Below are positions 24,341-31,680 of a DNA stretch of 54,677 nt, piece after piece. The position numbers and the translations under genes were made by a program. Origin of the DNA: Clostridia bacterium (GTDB lineage: Bacteria > Bacillota > Clostridia > Christensenellales > Aristaeellaceae); assembly GCA_017481825.1 (NCBI GenBank), contig JAFUOR010000064.1:1-54677 (forward strand), given 5' to 3'. The notes below the pieces were generated by a model, which made no database searches, was not told the DNA's origin, and saw nothing but the letters and a program-made list of their open reading frames with translations. Each line of letters starts with the position of its first letter. Positions within the stretch are counted from its first letter, which is position 1.

Positions 24341-26236
24341 ATGGCGCCCCTTATCTCCAAATGGCACCGGGAGCTGGAGCTTTTCAGCGCCGTCAAGCCA
24401 CTGATCATCCTGGAGGGCAATGTGCTCGACCAGTACCGCTATCCCATTGCAGGCTCCATCCCGGAGGACACCCTGGTTCCCCTGCCGGAATACCTGCAGG
24501 GCTTTTTGGCTGACAGCGGCTACGGACAGGTGGTATTCTACTCCAACCTTGTAGGCTTTGTGAACCCCTATCAGCCTGCGATGCTGGAGGCCTTTGCACG
24601 GCAGAATGGCTGCAAGGTGCAGTCTGGAGCCATTCCGGCGGAGTTCAAGGGCAATGGTCAGGATACGGCTCCCAATGTCATCCGCCGCGCCATGAGCCAG
24701 ACCAGCGCCGCCACCGCCGTCATTCTGGAGCTGGCCAGCCACTATATCGTAACGCCCGAGCGCATGGATCAGCACGACGTGAACAGCTTCAACCTGCTCA
24801 TGCAAAGCGCGCTGGCTGCCTCCGCCGTTCGCACGTCCCAGGGTCGCAGGCAGAATCTGCTGATTCTCCTGGTATCCAAGCTCAACGATCTGCCCGCCTG
24901 GTTCTACCTGAACAATCCTTCCTGCAAGACCATCGTGCTGGAAGCTCCCGACCGCGAGGAACGCAAGCGCCTCATCAGCGGCAGCGCCTGGCCGACCTTC
25001 TTTGACAGTACGGTCTACCGCACGGATATGCCCTTCTATGAGGAGCACCCGGAGGAATTGAACCGTCTGCGCGAGCGCTTCGTGGGCCTGACCGAGGGGC
25101 TCACCTTTACCGAGCTGGACGCGATGCGCCGCCTGTCCAAGCAGGAGTGCACGCCCATTCGTGATCTGTGCACCATCGTTGATCTGTACAAGTACGGCAT
25201 CAAGGAGAATCCCTGGAGCACCCTTTCCATGGAAAGCCTGCGCAGCGCCAAACAGGATTTCCAGAAGCGCATCAAGGGTCAGGATCCCGCGCTTGAGCGT
25301 ACCCTTGACGTGGTCAAGCGCGCCGTCACGGGCATGAACGGCCTGTCCTCGTCCTCCACCTCCAAGCCCAAGGGCGTGCTGTTCTTTGCCGGCCCCACCG
25401 GCACCGGCAAGACGGAAACCGCCAAGGCCCTGGCAGAGAAGCTCTTTGGTGATGAATCCGCCTGCATCCGCTTTGATATGTCCGAATACGGGCAGAGCCA
25501 CTCCGATCAGAAGCTCATGGGCGCGCCTCCCGGCTATGTGGGCTACGAGGCTGGCGGTCAGCTGACCAACGCCATCAAGAAGAATCCCTTTGCCATCCTG
25601 CTCTTTGATGAAATTGAAAAGGCTCACCCCTCCATTCTGGATAAGTTCCTTCAGATTCTGGAGGATGGCCGCCTGACGGATGGTCAGGGACATACGGTGT
25701 ATTTCTCCGAAACCATCATCATCTTCACCAGCAACCTGGGCATGTATGTCAAGGACGCGCTGGGCCGCCGCAGCCCCAATGTCACCATTGATATGGATTA
25801 CGCCCATGTGGAAAAGCATCTGCGCAGCGCCATCGAGGAATATTTCAAGCTGGAACTGGGCCGTCCGGAAATCCTCAACCGCATCGGCGAGAACATCGTA
25901 ATTTTCGACTTCATACGCCGCGAGGCCGGCGAGGCCATTCTCCGCGCACAGGTGGACAAGATCATCCGCCGCATGGAGGAGCAGAAGAACATCCGCATCC
26001 GCATGGAAGACTTTGCCTACGACGCTCTGCGCGAGGCCGCCCTGTTCGATCTCTCCAACGGCGGACGCGGCATCGGCAATCAGGTGGAAGCCCTTTTGAT
26101 CAACCCGCTCTCCCGCTGGCTCTTCGACAACGGCGTGACGGAAAACGCCGACGTGGTCATCGAGGGCTTTGATGTGACGGCCAAGCCGCCCTGTGTGCGC
26201 TGCCGCGTGGAAAAGGAGGATGAACCCCATGACTAA
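24341..26236 (+). CDS. ClpB-like AAA+ ATPase with a degenerate first ATPase domain
   Basis: A 631-residue protein. Residues about 310-625 form a class-2 Clp/HSP100 ATPase: Walker A GPTGTGKT (351-358), pore loop GYVGYE (398-403), Walker B LLFDEIEKAH (420-429), sensor FTSN (462-465), and a C-terminal D2-small domain. Residues about 1-300 keep AAA-like order (a hydrophobic strand AVILELASHYI, a sensor-like LLILLVSK, then APDREERKRLI) but have no Walker A and no catalytic acid pair, so the first ring is probably structural. No Clp N-domain, M-domain or ClpP loop was recognised. It probably remodels or unfolds a specific protein. It leads a five-gene operon and overlaps the next gene by 8 bp. Confidence 0.82.
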   Translation: MAPLISKWHRELELFSAVKPLIILEGNVLDQYRYPIAGSIPEDTLVPLPEYLQGFLADSGYGQVVFYSNLVGFVNPYQPAMLEAFARQNGCKVQSGAIPAEFKGNGQDTAPNVIRRAMSQTSAATAVILELASHYIVTPERMDQHDVNSFNLLMQSALAASAVRTSQGRRQNLLILLVSKLNDLPAWFYLNNPSCKTIVLEAPDREERKRLISGSAWPTFFDSTVYRTDMPFYEEHPEELNRLRERFVGLTEGLTFTELDAMRRLSKQECTPIRDLCTIVDLYKYGIKENPWSTLSMESLRSAKQDFQKRIKGQDPALERTLDVVKRAVTGMNGLSSSSTSKPKGVLFFAGPTGTGKTETAKALAEKLFGDESACIRFDMSEYGQSHSDQKLMGAPPGYVGYEAGGQLTNAIKKNPFAILLFDEIEKAHPSILDKFLQILEDGRLTDGQGHTVYFSETIIIFTSNLGMYVKDALGRRSPNVTIDMDYAHVEKHLRSAIEEYFKLELGRPEILNRIGENIVIFDFIRREAGEAILRAQVDKIIRRMEEQKNIRIRMEDFAYDALREAALFDLSNGGRGIGNQVEALLINPLSRWLFDNGVTENADVVIEGFDVTAKPPCVRCRVEKEDEPHD

Positions 26237-26864
26237 CAACCCTCGTCGCGGACTGCTGGATGGCATGGCCGACATCGTGGGTGATCTTTGGGGCGCGCCC
26301 GAGGCTCCCGCCCCGACCCCGGCTCCGGAATCGACCTATACCGCGCCGCCCGTCGTACTGCCCTTTGCGCAGCTATGGAAGACCGCCGACGAACCCATCG
26401 ACTGGACGGATGCCCTCGCCTCCCCCACCCCAACGGATGGCCTGACCTCGCCTGAAAAATGGACGCTGTATCATCAGCACGCCGCATCCGTCCTGCGCGG
26501 CGACCTCAAGGCGTATCTGGCCGTGCTGCGGGCCGCCAACCCCATGGCTGACCTCACGCCCTACGCCGATACCATTGATGTGACCGCGCAAAATGCCGAT
26601 ACCCTGCGCGCGACCTTCACCGCCCGGGCGGACCTGCTGACAGAGGACCGCAAGGGGTACCTGTGCGGCATGGCGGTTCGCATCGCCCGTGACCTGTTTG
26701 CGGTGCTGCCAGTGACCCGTGTTGCCGTGGAGGCCGCCTACGAGAGCGCGTCGCTGCTGAGCGTCACCTTTGATAAAGCCGACATGAACAAGGTACGTTT
26801 CGCCTTTATCGACCCGGTGGAATTTACCGTGCAGTGCGGAGGCGTCTTCACCAAGGAGGAATAA
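26229..26864 (+). CDS. Hypothetical protein coupled to the AAA+ ATPase
   Basis: A 211-residue soluble protein. The N-terminus (about 20-45) is Pro/Ala-rich and probably disordered; the rest is an alpha/beta domain with LTSPEKWTLYHQHAASVLRG near 70-90. No family recognised. The start at 26229 is set by GGAGG 9 nt upstream and overlaps the ATPase stop by 8 bp, so the two are probably translated together and may form an ATPase-adaptor pair. It ends 2 bp before the methyltransferase. Confidence 0.6.
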   Translation: MTNNPRRGLLDGMADIVGDLWGAPEAPAPTPAPESTYTAPPVVLPFAQLWKTADEPIDWTDALASPTPTDGLTSPEKWTLYHQHAASVLRGDLKAYLAVLRAANPMADLTPYADTIDVTAQNADTLRATFTARADLLTEDRKGYLCGMAVRIARDLFAVLPVTRVAVEAAYESASLLSVTFDKADMNKVRFAFIDPVEFTVQCGGVFTKEE

Positions 26865-26866
26865 GC

Positions 26867-27655
26867 ATGAAAGCCGACAGCTACCTCAATCAATATTACA
26901 GCAGCTATGACGAGGAGGGCCGCCTCCTGACCCGCTTTGGCCGCGTGGAATACGAGACCACCATGCGCTACATCGTCAAATACCTGCGTCCCGGCATGCG
27001 CGTGATGGAAATCGGCGCTGCCACAGGTCGCTACAGCCATGCTCTGGCCCGCGCAGGCTATCAGGTGGATGCGGTGGAGTTGGTGGAGCACAACATCGAG
27101 CAGTTCAAGGCCCTTACCCAGCCTGGCGAGAACGTCACCATCGCGCAGGGCAATGCATGCGATCTCTCCGCCTATGCGGACAACACCTATGATATCACCC
27201 TGCTCCTTGGCCCCATGTACCACCTTTTCACCCAGGAGGAGAAGCATGCCGCGCTCTCCGAGGCCATCCGCGTCACCAGGCCCGGTGGGGTGATCTTCGC
27301 CGCCTACTGCATGGGGGATGCTTCCGTCCTCAGCTACGGCTTCATCCGCGGCAAGATTCACGAGATCATTGAGAAGTGCATGATTGACCCGGAGACCTTC
27401 GACACCTTCTCCAACCCCTGGAATCTGTTTGAGCTGCACCGCAAGGAGGACATCGACGCCCTGCGCGCTGCCTTCCCCGTGACGCAGCTGCACTTCGTCG
27501 CCTCCGACGGCTATGCCAACCACATGCGCGACACCCTTGTCAGCATGGATGACGCGACCTTCGACCTCTACCTCCGCTATCATTTTGCCACCTGTGAGCG
27601 GCTGGACATGATCGGCTACTCCCATCACACCCTTGACATTTTCCGGAAGGACTGA
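26867..27655 (+). CDS. Class I SAM-dependent methyltransferase
   Basis: A 262-residue enzyme with motif I VMEIGAATGRYSHALARAGY (about 45-64), an acidic motif II (VDAVELVE) and YDITLLLGPMYHL at motif IV. The fold is Methyltransf_25-like; the substrate cannot be told. AAGGAGG precedes the ATG. Third gene of the AAA+ operon. Confidence 0.83.
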   Translation: MKADSYLNQYYSSYDEEGRLLTRFGRVEYETTMRYIVKYLRPGMRVMEIGAATGRYSHALARAGYQVDAVELVEHNIEQFKALTQPGENVTIAQGNACDLSAYADNTYDITLLLGPMYHLFTQEEKHAALSEAIRVTRPGGVIFAAYCMGDASVLSYGFIRGKIHEIIEKCMIDPETFDTFSNPWNLFELHRKEDIDALRAAFPVTQLHFVASDGYANHMRDTLVSMDDATFDLYLRYHFATCERLDMIGYSHHTLDIFRKD

Positions 27656-27661
27656 GCCGCG

Positions 27662-28537
27662 ATGGATCACCGCCAGAGCCGATGGGCGCAGGAAATCCTT
27701 GCCCTCCAACGTGAGGACGGCACCTGGGGCGCCTGCTTCCATTCCCTTGCACAGCCAGGGAAAGCGCCCCTGACCACCGAGCAGGCAATGCGCCGGTTGA
27801 AGGCGCTGGGCTTCACCATCGCCGACGAGCCCATCCGGCGCATCGTGAATACCATGTCCTCCTGCCTGCGAGGCGAGCGCCGCATCGACGGCTACTGGGA
27901 AAAGGGCGTCGATTGGGCGCTGTACATCAAGCTCATGCTGGGCAGCTGGATCCGGCAATTCGACCTGCAAAACGCCGACGCGCTGGCCCTGGCCCGCCGC
28001 TGGGCAGGAGTGATCGAAGCCGCCTTCGCACACGGCGCTTATGACGAGGCCGCCTACCTGGCCGCATATGACAGAGAATTCACCGAGCGAAACCCCGCCT
28101 GTCACAGAATCGGCTTCACATCCTTCTACCACGCACCGCTGCTGGTGGGCATGCTGTCTGGCAACACCGAGCGTGCCATGCTGGATTACATCCTCACCCG
28201 TCCCGACGGCATGTACTACATCTATGCCAAGCCGCTCATTTACCCGCCCGCCGCCTTTGCCGCAAAGGAAACCAGCTACTGGCTTGCTGCGCTGGAGCTC
28301 CTTGCCGACTATGCCTGTGCGGGTGAGAAGCTCGATTTCGCCGCCGCATGGCTGTACCTGTGCACCAGCCCGGACGGGCAATGGGATTTCGGTCCCAAGG
28401 CCAACGACAAGGTGTACTTTCCCCTTTCCGATTCATGGCGCAGCGCTGAGTGGCGCAAGGCCGACTGCACCGGGCGCGTCACCGCATTCCTTACCCGCAT
28501 CACATCAGATCAGCGCACAATGGAGGCCCCATGCTGA
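27662..28537 (+). CDS. Alpha/alpha-toroid protein with terpene-cyclase-like QW repeats
   Basis: A 291-residue, all-helical protein. Two copies of a QW-like motif are visible, LQREDGTWG near residue 18 and SPDGQWDFGP near 240, as in squalene-hopene cyclases and prenyltransferase beta subunits. The catalytic DxDD motif of type II cyclases is not present, and the length is half that of a cyclase. It may bind or modify a polypeptide or isoprenoid. It starts 6 bp after the methyltransferase and overlaps the next gene by 7 bp. Confidence 0.6.
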   Translation: MDHRQSRWAQEILALQREDGTWGACFHSLAQPGKAPLTTEQAMRRLKALGFTIADEPIRRIVNTMSSCLRGERRIDGYWEKGVDWALYIKLMLGSWIRQFDLQNADALALARRWAGVIEAAFAHGAYDEAAYLAAYDREFTERNPACHRIGFTSFYHAPLLVGMLSGNTERAMLDYILTRPDGMYYIYAKPLIYPPAAFAAKETSYWLAALELLADYACAGEKLDFAAAWLYLCTSPDGQWDFGPKANDKVYFPLSDSWRSAEWRKADCTGRVTAFLTRITSDQRTMEAPC

Positions 28538-29061
28538 AGGACATTATCTCCATGCCCGAAACAACGTATCTGGGCTTGGGCATCATGATGCCCTGGGAAA
28601 ACAATCTGGACATGCAGTTTGCGCACTGGAAAGAAGCCTTTGCTTCCGGCAAGGTCGACCAGCTGAAGAAAATCTGCGGCAGTGACCGGGTGCTGGGTAT
28701 TTTCTGCTACCGCTGCGATATGGAGGCGCAAACCTTCTCCTATCACATCGCCTGCGAAAACAAGCGGCATGCTGCAAGCCCTGAGTTTGAGGAGCTGCGC
28801 CTGGAGGCGCTCACCTTTGCCCGTTTTGAACGCAGCTGCACCGATGCCAGCCAAAGGTTCTCCGAATACCACGCCCTGTGCGAGGAAATCTGGAGACAAT
28901 GGCTTGCAAATTCCAGTTTCATTTCACTGATCGAACCTGAAACATGCGGCTGTGTTGAGGGCTACGCATCGCTTGAAATCTACACCCCGGAGAATCCCAC
29001 CGCCGCAGCGTACACCCTGGAGATGCTGCTGCCGGTTGCAAAAAAGCAGGATATGGCCTGA
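28531..29061 (+). CDS. GyrI/AraC-effector-like small-molecule-binding protein
   Basis: A 176-residue protein resembling the GyrI-like effector-binding domain: an early beta strand TTYLGLGIMMPW, an internal GIFCYRC segment, and a C-terminal GYASLEIYTPENP...YTLEMLLPV strand-helix pair. Such domains bind small hydrophobic or cationic compounds. It has no DNA-binding domain. It overlaps the toroid gene and ends the operon inside the terminator hairpin. Confidence 0.6.
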   Translation: MLKDIISMPETTYLGLGIMMPWENNLDMQFAHWKEAFASGKVDQLKKICGSDRVLGIFCYRCDMEAQTFSYHIACENKRHAASPEFEELRLEALTFARFERSCTDASQRFSEYHALCEEIWRQWLANSSFISLIEPETCGCVEGYASLEIYTPENPTAAAYTLEMLLPVAKKQDMA

Positions 29062-29073
29062 ACCATATCCTGC
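29046..29073. terminator. Bidirectional terminator
   Basis: Perfect 11-bp stem GCAGGATATGG / CCATATCCTGC flanked by an A-run on the left and a T-run on the right, between convergent operons. The left arm is coding sequence of the preceding gene. Confidence 0.9.
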
Positions 29074-29087
29074 CTTTTTTGATTGAT

Positions 29088-29996
29088 TCACTTTCTGCGC
29101 TTGCGTATCTTCGCCACGAAGAATCCCTCAAAGAGCGCGGTGGGCTTGACGCACATGACCCCCGGAATCGTCACCGGCAACAGCGGCGCGCTTTCCAGCA
29201 TCGGATGCTCAATGGGGACGATCTCTGCATTCATGGCCGGAAGGACGCTGCTTAGCACGTCCTCATTCTCCTGGCGCAGAATGGAGCAGGTCGAATAGAC
29301 CATCTCGTGTCCGGCAGAAAGCAGCGTGAGCGCCTTTTTCAGCATGGACTTCTGCGTCGCGGCAGTTTTGGCAACCCATTCTTCCGTCATGCGGCGCTCC
29401 TGCTCCCCTTCGGCAATGAGGATGGTGCCGCTGCCCGTGCAGGGGGCATCCAGGAGAACCTTGTCGAATTTGAACAGATCATTCAGCTGCCGTGCATCCT
29501 GGCACATGACATTCACGCGCGTAGCGCCCTGGCGGTCAAGATTGAACTGCAGCCGTTCGGCGCGGATCTTGTTCTTCTCGCAGGCCGTGATCAGCGCAGC
29601 ATTGGCCGAGAGCGCTGCCATCTGCGTGGTTTTGCCGCCGGGGGCCGCCGCCATATCCAGAATGGACTCCCCCTTTTTCGGCTCCATCACCAGCGCAGGC
29701 ATCATGGAGGACAGGGACTGCAGATACATATGCCCGGCCTCGTATTCCGGCAGGGCACGCACCGCATCCTCGCGAACCTCCGGCAGTATCAGCGCCTCCT
29801 CATACCACGGCACCGCCTCATAGGCGATGCCCGCAGCCGTCAGGCGCGCTTTTACGTCCTCCACCGTACTCTTGAGCGTGTTGACCCGCAGCGTCACCGG
29901 GCGGCGGACAAATCCGGCTTCAATCTCCCTGGCAGGTTCTTCGCCGTACTGGGCAATGAGGCGCTCCGTCAGCAGCGCGGGAATAGCAGGCAGCAT
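29088..29996 (-). CDS. RsmB/RsmF-family RNA m5C methyltransferase
   Basis: A 302-residue methyltransferase of the NOP2/NSUN type. Motif I is MAAAPGGKT, motif IV DAPCTGSG carries one catalytic Cys and motif VI YSTCS the other. It lacks the NusB-like N-domain of RsmB and the C-terminal PUA-like domain of long RsmF proteins. The target is probably rRNA or tRNA. AAAGGAG lies 9 nt before the chosen ATG at 29996; another ATG two codons upstream is too close to it. It lies downstream of rpe in the housekeeping operon and after the 24-codon ORF. Confidence 0.87.
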   Translation of the reverse strand: MLPAIPALLTERLIAQYGEEPAREIEAGFVRRPVTLRVNTLKSTVEDVKARLTAAGIAYEAVPWYEEALILPEVREDAVRALPEYEAGHMYLQSLSSMMPALVMEPKKGESILDMAAAPGGKTTQMAALSANAALITACEKNKIRAERLQFNLDRQGATRVNVMCQDARQLNDLFKFDKVLLDAPCTGSGTILIAEGEQERRMTEEWVAKTAATQKSMLKKALTLLSAGHEMVYSTCSILRQENEDVLSSVLPAMNAEIVPIEHPMLESAPLLPVTIPGVMCVKPTALFEGFFVAKIRKRRK

Positions 29997-30017
29997 GGGC
30001 ATGTTCTCCTTTGTGCA

Positions 30018-30092
30018 TCATTGTCGGACGGGTCGGCGCGTCATACGACGCTTCTTCTCCGGCGCTGTAAAAAGCGGCTTGCGTTCGGGCAT
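30018..30092 (-). CDS. 24-residue basic ORF with a sequestered start
   Basis: A 24-codon ORF, MPERKPLFTAPEKKRRMTRR followed by PVRQ, preceded by AAGGAGGG at good spacing. The start codon lies in the stem and the ribosome binding site in the loop of the hairpin at 30086-30124. It lies between rpe and the methyltransferase, near the position where Bacillus carries thiN-spoVM, but it has none of the amphipathic pattern of SpoVM. It could be a real small basic protein or a regulatory ORF. Confidence 0.4.
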   Translation of the reverse strand: MPERKPLFTAPEKKRRMTRRPVRQ

Positions 30093-30124
30093 GCTTCTCC
30101 CTCCTTACAGGGATAGCATGCCCG
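30086..30124 (-). promoter_or_regulatory. 10-bp perfect hairpin masking a start codon
   Basis: Stem CGGGCATGCT / AGCATGCCCG with a 19-nt loop. On the minus strand the loop contains AAGGAGGG and the distal stem contains the ATG of the 24-codon ORF. No T-run follows on that strand, so it is unlikely to be a terminator and more likely controls translation or processing. Confidence 0.55.
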
Positions 30125-30137
30125 TTTTGATATTCTC

Positions 30138-30773
30138 TTACAGCCTGTGAATGAAATCCATATCCTCTTTGGGCGTGGCGCTGCCAAGCATCGCCGTCCC
30201 CATCACCGCCACATCCAGCCCATGGGCGCGCAACGTTTCGATATTCTTCATGGATACGCCGCCGTCGGCCTCAAGCAGACCGGTATAGCCCATATGGCGC
30301 AGCGCATCGAGCTTCCCGAGCATGTCGGCGTTGAACTTCTGTCCGCCAAAGCCAGGCTCGACGGTCATCACCAGCACCATATCCGCCAGGGGCAGCCAGG
30401 GACGGATGGTCTCCGCAGGCGTTCCGGGCTTCACGGACAGGCCCGCCAGCACACCGCGGGCGCGGATGCGTTCCAGCAGCGTCGCCACGTCACCCGGGAT
30501 CTCCGCGTGAATGGTCAGCACCGATGCACCGGCGTCACAGAATACATCAATGTACTTTTCCGGATTGTCCATCATCAGGTGAACGTCCAGCGGCAGCGCC
30601 GGAAAGCGCTTATGCAGCGCGGCTGTCAGCGCAGGGCTGAAGGACAGGTTCGGCACAAAATGCGCATCCATGATATCCACATGGAGCCAATCGGTACCGG
30701 CCTCCACCATACGCTGCACATCCCGCTCCATATTCAGCACATCCGCCGCCAGAATTGAGGGTGCCACCTTCAT
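30138..30773 (-). CDS. rpe: Ribulose-phosphate 3-epimerase
   Basis: A 211-residue TIM-barrel enzyme interconverting ribulose-5-P and xylulose-5-P in the pentose phosphate pathway. Visible motifs are ILAADVLNMERDV, VDIMDAHFVPNLSFSP, VHLMMDNPEKYID and MTVEPGFGGQKF. AAGGAGG precedes the ATG. It follows rsgA by 13 bp, the standard order of this operon. Confidence 0.96.
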   Translation of the reverse strand: MKVAPSILAADVLNMERDVQRMVEAGTDWLHVDIMDAHFVPNLSFSPALTAALHKRFPALPLDVHLMMDNPEKYIDVFCDAGASVLTIHAEIPGDVATLLERIRARGVLAGLSVKPGTPAETIRPWLPLADMVLVMTVEPGFGGQKFNADMLGKLDALRHMGYTGLLEADGGVSMKNIETLRAHGLDVAVMGTAMLGSATPKEDMDFIHRL

Positions 30774-30786
30774 GATCGTATCCTCC

Positions 30787-31680
30787 TTAGCTATATCGCT
30801 GCTTCCATGTTTCCCGCACTTCGGCCAGCAGCTGGCGGTAGCGCTCCACGCGCCCGGCGTCGATCTCCCCGGCTTCCACCGCCGCAGTCACCGCGCAGCC
30901 GGGTTCCCTGTCATGCAGGCAGGGCGTGAAACGGCAGCAGCCCTCATGTTCGGTGAATTCCGGATACACATGGCGCAGGCTCTCCGGCTCCATCTTCGCA
31001 TCCAGCTCCAGCAGGGAGAAGCCCGCCGTATCCAGCACACGGATGCCGTCGCGAATGAGCAGCTGCGCATGGCGTGTCGTGTTCTTGCCGCGCTGAATCT
31101 TCTGGCTGATATCGCCCGTTTCAAGGTTGAGACCCAGCAGGGTGTTGAGCAGCGTTGACTTGCCCACGCCGGATTGTCCCGTCAAGCAGCAGCAGCTTTC
31201 GTCCTGCATCAGCGCGCGCACCGCCTCCAGGCCCGTTGCCTCCCTGGCGCTTACCGCCAGCACGGGACACTCCGCGCCTGCATAGGCCGCGCGAATCTCC
31301 TCCGCAAGGGATGCATCCATGTCGCACTTGTTCACCACGATGGCAGTCTTCATGCCCTGCAGCCTTGCACGCACCAGCAGGCGATCCACCAGCAGCATGT
31401 CAGGTTCCGGCGAGGGGCAGATCACCACCAGCAGCAGCGTTACATTGGCCACTGGCGGACGGATGCACTCCGTCTTGCGGGGCAGGATTTCCTCCAGCCA
31501 GCCATGCTCCTCACCCTCGCCGGGAATAAAGAGGATCTCATCCCCCACCAGAGGCGAGAGGTGCATGCGGCGGAATTTCTTTTTACAGCGCAGGGTGTAC
31601 TCCGTGCCGTCTGGGGCGGCGGCCACATAGAATCCGCCAAAGCCCCGTACCAGCACGCCCTGCATCATTCCATCACTCAT
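30787..31680 (-). CDS. rsgA: Ribosome small subunit GTPase RsgA
   Basis: A 297-residue circularly permuted GTPase with an N-terminal OB fold, G4 VVNKCD, then G1 LTGQSGVGKSTLLN, G3 DTAGF, and a zinc site in EGCCRFTPCLHDREPGC. It checks 30S assembly. Its start overlaps the prkC stop by 4 bp. Confidence 0.96.
   Translation of the reverse strand: MSDGMMQGVLVRGFGGFYVAAAPDGTEYTLRCKKKFRRMHLSPLVGDEILFIPGEGEEHGWLEEILPRKTECIRPPVANVTLLLVVICPSPEPDMLLVDRLLVRARLQGMKTAIVVNKCDMDASLAEEIRAAYAGAECPVLAVSAREATGLEAVRALMQDESCCCLTGQSGVGKSTLLNTLLGLNLETGDISQKIQRGKNTTRHAQLLIRDGIRVLDTAGFSLLELDAKMEPESLRHVYPEFTEHEGCCRFTPCLHDREPGCAVTAAVEAGEIDAGRVERYRQLLAEVRETWKQRYS

Noticed and set aside
25036-26004. Minus-strand ORFs inside the AAA+ gene
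   Set aside because: Shadow frames with no initiation signals.
30018-30092. 24-codon ORF as spoVM
   Set aside because: It lacks the amphipathic hydrophobic helix of SpoVM and is uniformly basic; only the position is similar.
30086-30124. Hairpin as a Rho-independent terminator of rpe
   Set aside because: No T-run follows on the minus strand and the loop holds a ribosome binding site.
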